Assembly: GCF_001039355.2 (NCBI RefSeq)
Contig: NW_019775411.1
Location: 42,262-106,261, forward strand
Direction: 5' to 3'
Origin: Lingula anatina
Lineage: Eukaryota > Brachiopoda > Lingulata > Lingulida > Lingulidae
Length of the DNA stretch: 64,000 bases
Shown: in pieces, positions 60,086 through 64,000 of the stretch
Numbering within the stretch: the first letter of the stretch is position 1
Layout: every line of letters starts with the position of its first letter
Position numbers and translations under genes: made by a program
Notes under the pieces: model-generated
The model's database searches: none
What the model was told of the DNA's origin: nothing
What the model saw: only the letters and a program-made list of their open reading frames with translations

Positions 60086-61879
60086 TGACCGATACCCATA
60101 ATTTTTTGCCCTGAATGAAAGATAACAGAATTTCTTTTAGAACTTTTGAAATCTGTGTATGTGTGGCCTATTTAATATCCCGCATCACTTAATGCAAGAC
60201 CAAGATGCTTCTCATTATACTATAATCAACCATGAAATTCATTATTTTGATGAAAAAAGGGCTTCTTTGGTTTTGAATCATTTTATCATCAAATGTTTGA
60301 TTTGCTCAATTTTCAACTAGGCCCTAATATTTTTTACAAATAAATAAATTTAAAAAAAAAAAAAAAAAGGATGGTGAAGATGATGACTTGTGAACGATAT
60401 GTACAAATATGTATAAAAGCCAGATTAAACGGTTATAAACTGACGAAAGAAAACATTCCGTGCTGTGGTTGGGGAGGGGCGGGGGTAGCCTTATTTACAA
60501 ACTGCGGACATTTCAGACTACCATAACCTAGATTCAGTCACGTGATCAAAATCGATCAAAGTGGAACTATCTTTTAATTTCTGGCAGCTCTTTTTTTAAG
60601 CGAATGCAAATTGTGTGTCATTTTATTGTACTATCAGCATCAAAAATTTTATCTTGATTCAACGATATTATGAAGTGGAGTGAGTAGCCATTACTGCCAC
60701 TACAGGTTGTTTAACTTGGTCCGCCGCTGCCTCCTCCCCCCCCCAACTCTCTTTGCATTTATAATAGGCTACCCATGGTTCCGTCTTATGCCCTGTTTTA
60801 TGCAGTAAAGTAGGGGAAGAAGTAAAATGATAAAAAGGTCCATGATCATATACAGGAAAGACAATGATGCAACACACGCCAGTCACACTCCGTGTTAGGT
60901 ATTTTATCAGGCCTTTGATTTATATCATTTTGAGGAAGAGCTCCTTCCTTTTAAAGGAAGACTCTGAAAAATTAACTCATAACAGATAATTGGTCAGATA
61001 GGAGGAATGCATGATATAGTCTAAAATTCGTAGTGAAGACAGGTAAAATGCCTGTAAATAGGGCTTTCAGAAACCGCCTGAGTTAAAACGCGCTTTGTGT
61101 AATTTTGTAATAAATAGGCCTACCCTATATGCCCTAATTAACTCATCGGGGCAGGCCTGCACGAAGATAAAACAACACAAAAGACAGTCTTATCAGTTAT
61201 TTATTATATATGCACTATTAGTCAAGTATATCACTATAACAAATACAATGAACATAATACAAAGAAGTTGCACGCTTGTCAAATTTGAGATATAGGCCTA
61301 ACCATTGTTGCTTTGCAAGAGCTAGCACTTTGCCTTGCAATAATATATTTTGCAGCAGAGCACAGAATGAGTTGTCTGTGCAGTGGAAACTGCAGTGCCC
61401 TTATGTGCTACCATACATAGACTTTCACAGTCATTGTGACTCATGAGGCAGCCAGTTGTTTAAAAACGTTCATTTTAACAAAGTGCGAGGCTGTTTGCCT
61501 CATGTTACTGCTGCAACCTGCTGTGGGAGATTTTAGGAATACTGGGACCTAGTCCTCCTTAACCTCGAGAAATAAATCATTATCCATGGTAAAATCACCT
61601 GAGCACAAAACACACGTAAGACTTGACAGTCTGAAAACATGATTTCATGATAGATTATCGTTTGGAGCGTCTGCTGTATGCACCTGTACCAGTAGAACTG
61701 TAGGCGGCCCGCCGGTCGATGCAGCAGTTGTGCTGTTTGACCCTCTTAGTTTTATTGAATAATCTTAACCAAACAAAGCTATATAATATCTACCTGTCTG
61801 TCTATGTAAGACAGCTTTTGGCCAACAGCCGGCAAATTTAATTTTAGCGCACTTTCAACTTCCCTAAACAAACAAAATG

Positions 61880-62029
61880 AACAGATTGCTGGCAATGCAT
61901 TCTGGGATTTGCGCAAGCACCTGGTAGATGCCCGGATGTTATAATCAGAGAAGATGCATCGGTGAAGTCATGGCAGGAAAAAGAAGACGTTAACATTTTC
62001 ACTAATATCATCTGTGTAACACCATCAAG
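61880..62029 (+). promoter_or_regulatory. Candidate promoter of a plus-strand gene
   Basis: GGCAATGCATTCTGGGATTT (61891 onwards) resembles the reverse of the ZNF143/Staf element, followed by TTGCGCAAGC, which has NRF1-like character. It lies 100-150 bp upstream of a possible first coding exon. Inferred from motif resemblance only. Confidence 0.35.
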
Positions 62030-62048
62030 ATGTCCGGGCAAGACTCAG
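62030..62048 (+). CDS. Candidate first coding exon of an unidentified gene
   Basis: ATGTCCGGGCAAGACTCAG is followed by the donor GTATGG, giving MSGQDS plus one base (phase 1). Context, spacing from the promoter-like motifs and donor quality fit a first exon. No convincing second exon was found before the right edge, and the encoded peptide is too short to identify. Confidence 0.25.
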
Positions 62049-63640
62049 GTATGGTAACCGAATGTTTTCCGTTTACAGAGGAAAAGGAAACAAGGATACT
62101 GTTATCTTAAGGTTAAAATTTCAGCGTTTATTTAGAAGATACCGGCACCGTATTTTTTTGACAGCTCGAAGATGGCTGAATGAAATACCGCATCAGCTGT
62201 TAGTAAACACTGCTCCGGTCGTGATTCTGAGAAAGCGTAGTCGTAATATTTTATTCATTCTGACATTTACGTTTATGTTTCAACATTATACTGGTCCGAA
62301 GCGGTCGATTTCTATAAGGATGTGATTTACGTTGATTATATGTGATAAGCACATTTCAGATCTATATACAAAAGCATAGGCTTAGCCGTATAGCACAGCA
62401 GCATATGAAACACGACTGAAATAGTATTGGTTAGTACAGCCGATACAGACCGACTGGTTTATATGTAGAAAGGCAGGGGATTATTAAAAATCTGTCCTTG
62501 TGATGTAGTATATAGTTGTGTACGTAGTATATACATATTACTTAGCTTCACATTTTTCCCAGGTATGAAATCAGCATCAGTGTCACAGGTGCTAGGGTAG
62601 TGTTTTGTAATGCCCTGCTCTTAGTCTAACTCATACCATAGTAAAAACATGTGCTGAGCCACATACATATATATGCATACAAGGCAGTATCCATATGGAG
62701 AAGCAAACAGACTCCATACAATGAGAAACAACAAGAAGCTCCACCTTAAATTACCTGGATACCCATGGATCTTTTCACACCAGGGTATGAATTAAATCAA
62801 TGTGGGTTCTATATTGCCTTGACTTGATAGCTAATATGAAGGGACTAATTAGAGCAACAAAAGGCTACAGATACAGCATTTCCCTATCATGATTATAGAT
62901 CCATGCCAATGCTAAGCTTCTTATCATGAGCATGAAGATATATATCTTGTTCCTTAAGGCGGTTCATTAGAATGAGTATGTTAAGTAAGATGACATGATT
63001 TTAACTATATAGCAGCTTGTTAGCCTATGTTGTGAAGTATCATGGATAGCTTACTATGGGCAGAGTGTTTAAATATACAGACTGAACAGAAGCTAGTTTT
63101 ATTCTGCATGACATGGCAACACATATTCCTCAGATTTATTATACTGATAATGTTGGTCCCATAGGAGTGTTTAAGATCCCCCCTCCCTCCATGTGAGCAG
63201 TGTGGTTTTTCCTGTCACTTTTTAACCTATGGCTGCATGCATGATGGATATTTGGACAGCGAGGTTAAGTCTAGGATTTAACTGAGGTGTATAGGCATTT
63301 CAGTAAATCAAGAATTCAAGTGGTTGGTGTGGTTAGAATTCTATATTGACATTGGGTTTTAAATCTGAGGCTGTGCATGTCATGTACAATAAAGGGACAG
63401 TGTACTTTTCCCTGCGTAAGTGTTTTGATTATTTAAGTTGCACTGATTTTCCCCTGCATTGATTAGGTTTTTCAAGGAGTTGTCAACCCTGAAAATGCAA
63501 TATGTGCTTAAAGCACTCAGTCAAGGGGACATGAGGTCTCGATTTAAAATACAAGAGAGAATTGATTACTATCCTCACCTTGACTATCTTGATTTTATGC
63601 CTGATTATCTTTTGTCACCTCATCTCTCTCTCTGTCTCTT

Positions 63641-63677
<37 letters not shown>

Positions 63678-64000
63678 CACATTCATGCCTTTGGCTAATT
63701 TTTGAGGCTTGTTTCTAGAAAATTGTGAACATAGATAATATATGCATTGCATTCACTGTAGTAGCAAAAGATATGGCCAACACTTCAGCAAGCACATATA
63801 TGGCTCCAGATATTGATTGGTCTCTGTAATATTATTTCACTTCATTGTTTACCTGCGTAAAAGTTGAGTACATCTTCATATTTTGAGGTTACAGTAACCG
63901 TTACAGTATAAAAATATCCTGGCTGTCAAGACACAGGGTAAGAATTCTAAACCTAGCCAGCTGGGGGAGGGGACTTAACAGTTCTTTTAAGTTAACAGTT
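62049..64000. other. Right-hand flank
   Basis: AT-rich sequence with no recognisable exon. If the candidate first exon is real, this is its first intron. A TC/AC microsatellite lies at 63619-63680. Confidence 0.5.
63619..63680. repeat. (TC)n(AC)n microsatellite
   Basis: Short TC tract followed by an AC tract with a single G interruption. Confidence 0.95.

Larger units (their letters stand above)
47546..61879. other. Region upstream of DCP1 without recognisable genes
   Basis: AT-rich, with scattered open frames that lack similarity or splice logic. It contains a Tc1-like MITE, the large assembly gap, a foldback MITE, interleaved inverted repeats (57861-57946), a TTA-flanked MITE with an internal N, a hairpin (59137-59172) and a possible decayed coding segment (about 59780-60085). 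Confidence 0.6.

Noticed and set aside
63459-63698. Plus-strand frame with MQYVLKALSQGDMRSRFK as a possible second exon of the candidate gene at 62030
   Set aside because: There is an acceptor-like TTAG, but the frame runs into a microsatellite and resembles nothing I know.

Overview
The window is nuclear DNA from an animal. It is AT-rich, contains many CA/GA microsatellites and short DNA-transposon relics, and its genes are split into small exons with GT-AG introns. Splice style, repeat content and protein similarity suggest a marine invertebrate bilaterian, perhaps a mollusc or other lophotrochozoan. The species cannot be fixed from sequence alone. I see no prokaryotic, phage or CRISPR content and no clearly new biochemical system.

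Two genes could be rebuilt exon by exon, both on the minus strand. (1) Positions 660-4328 hold the first seven coding exons of RTCB, the catalytic subunit of the tRNA-splicing ligase complex; the C-terminal half runs off the left edge. (2) Positions 15080-47497 hold what appears to be a complete DCP1 gene, the decapping activator of mRNA decay, in 11 coding exons joining in frame to 554 residues plus stop. Its second intron is about 21.9 kb and carries most of the middle of the window. DCP1 starts in a promoter-like sequence with YY1-, NRF1- and ETS-type motifs. Both products act in RNA metabolism, but nothing shows that their adjacency is functional.

The intervals between and around the genes are mostly non-coding. 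Two direct tandem duplications stand out: about 1.8-2.1 kb at 9.6-13.6 kb, and about 5.9-6.0 kb at 24.1-36.1 kb inside DCP1 intron 2. In each the two copies are separated by a single N, and one copy carries a small transposon that the other lacks. Two unmerged haplotypes in the assembly is the most economical reading. Several families of non-autonomous DNA transposons are recognisable by terminal inverted repeats and target-site duplications: a hAT-like pair, a foldback family, a TTA-target element, a Tc1/mariner-like element, and the two presence/absence insertions. Intron 2 also holds two clean palindromes (AP-1-centred and GGTCA-n3-TGACC) kept in both copies, suggesting a regulatory module.

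From 47.6 to 61.9 kb there is a 357-base gap inside a C-rich tract, several inverted repeats, a possible decayed coding segment near 59.8-60.1 kb, and no gene I recognise. A promoter-like sequence and a possible plus-strand first exon lie at 61.88-62.05 kb, so a third gene may begin there and continue off the right edge.
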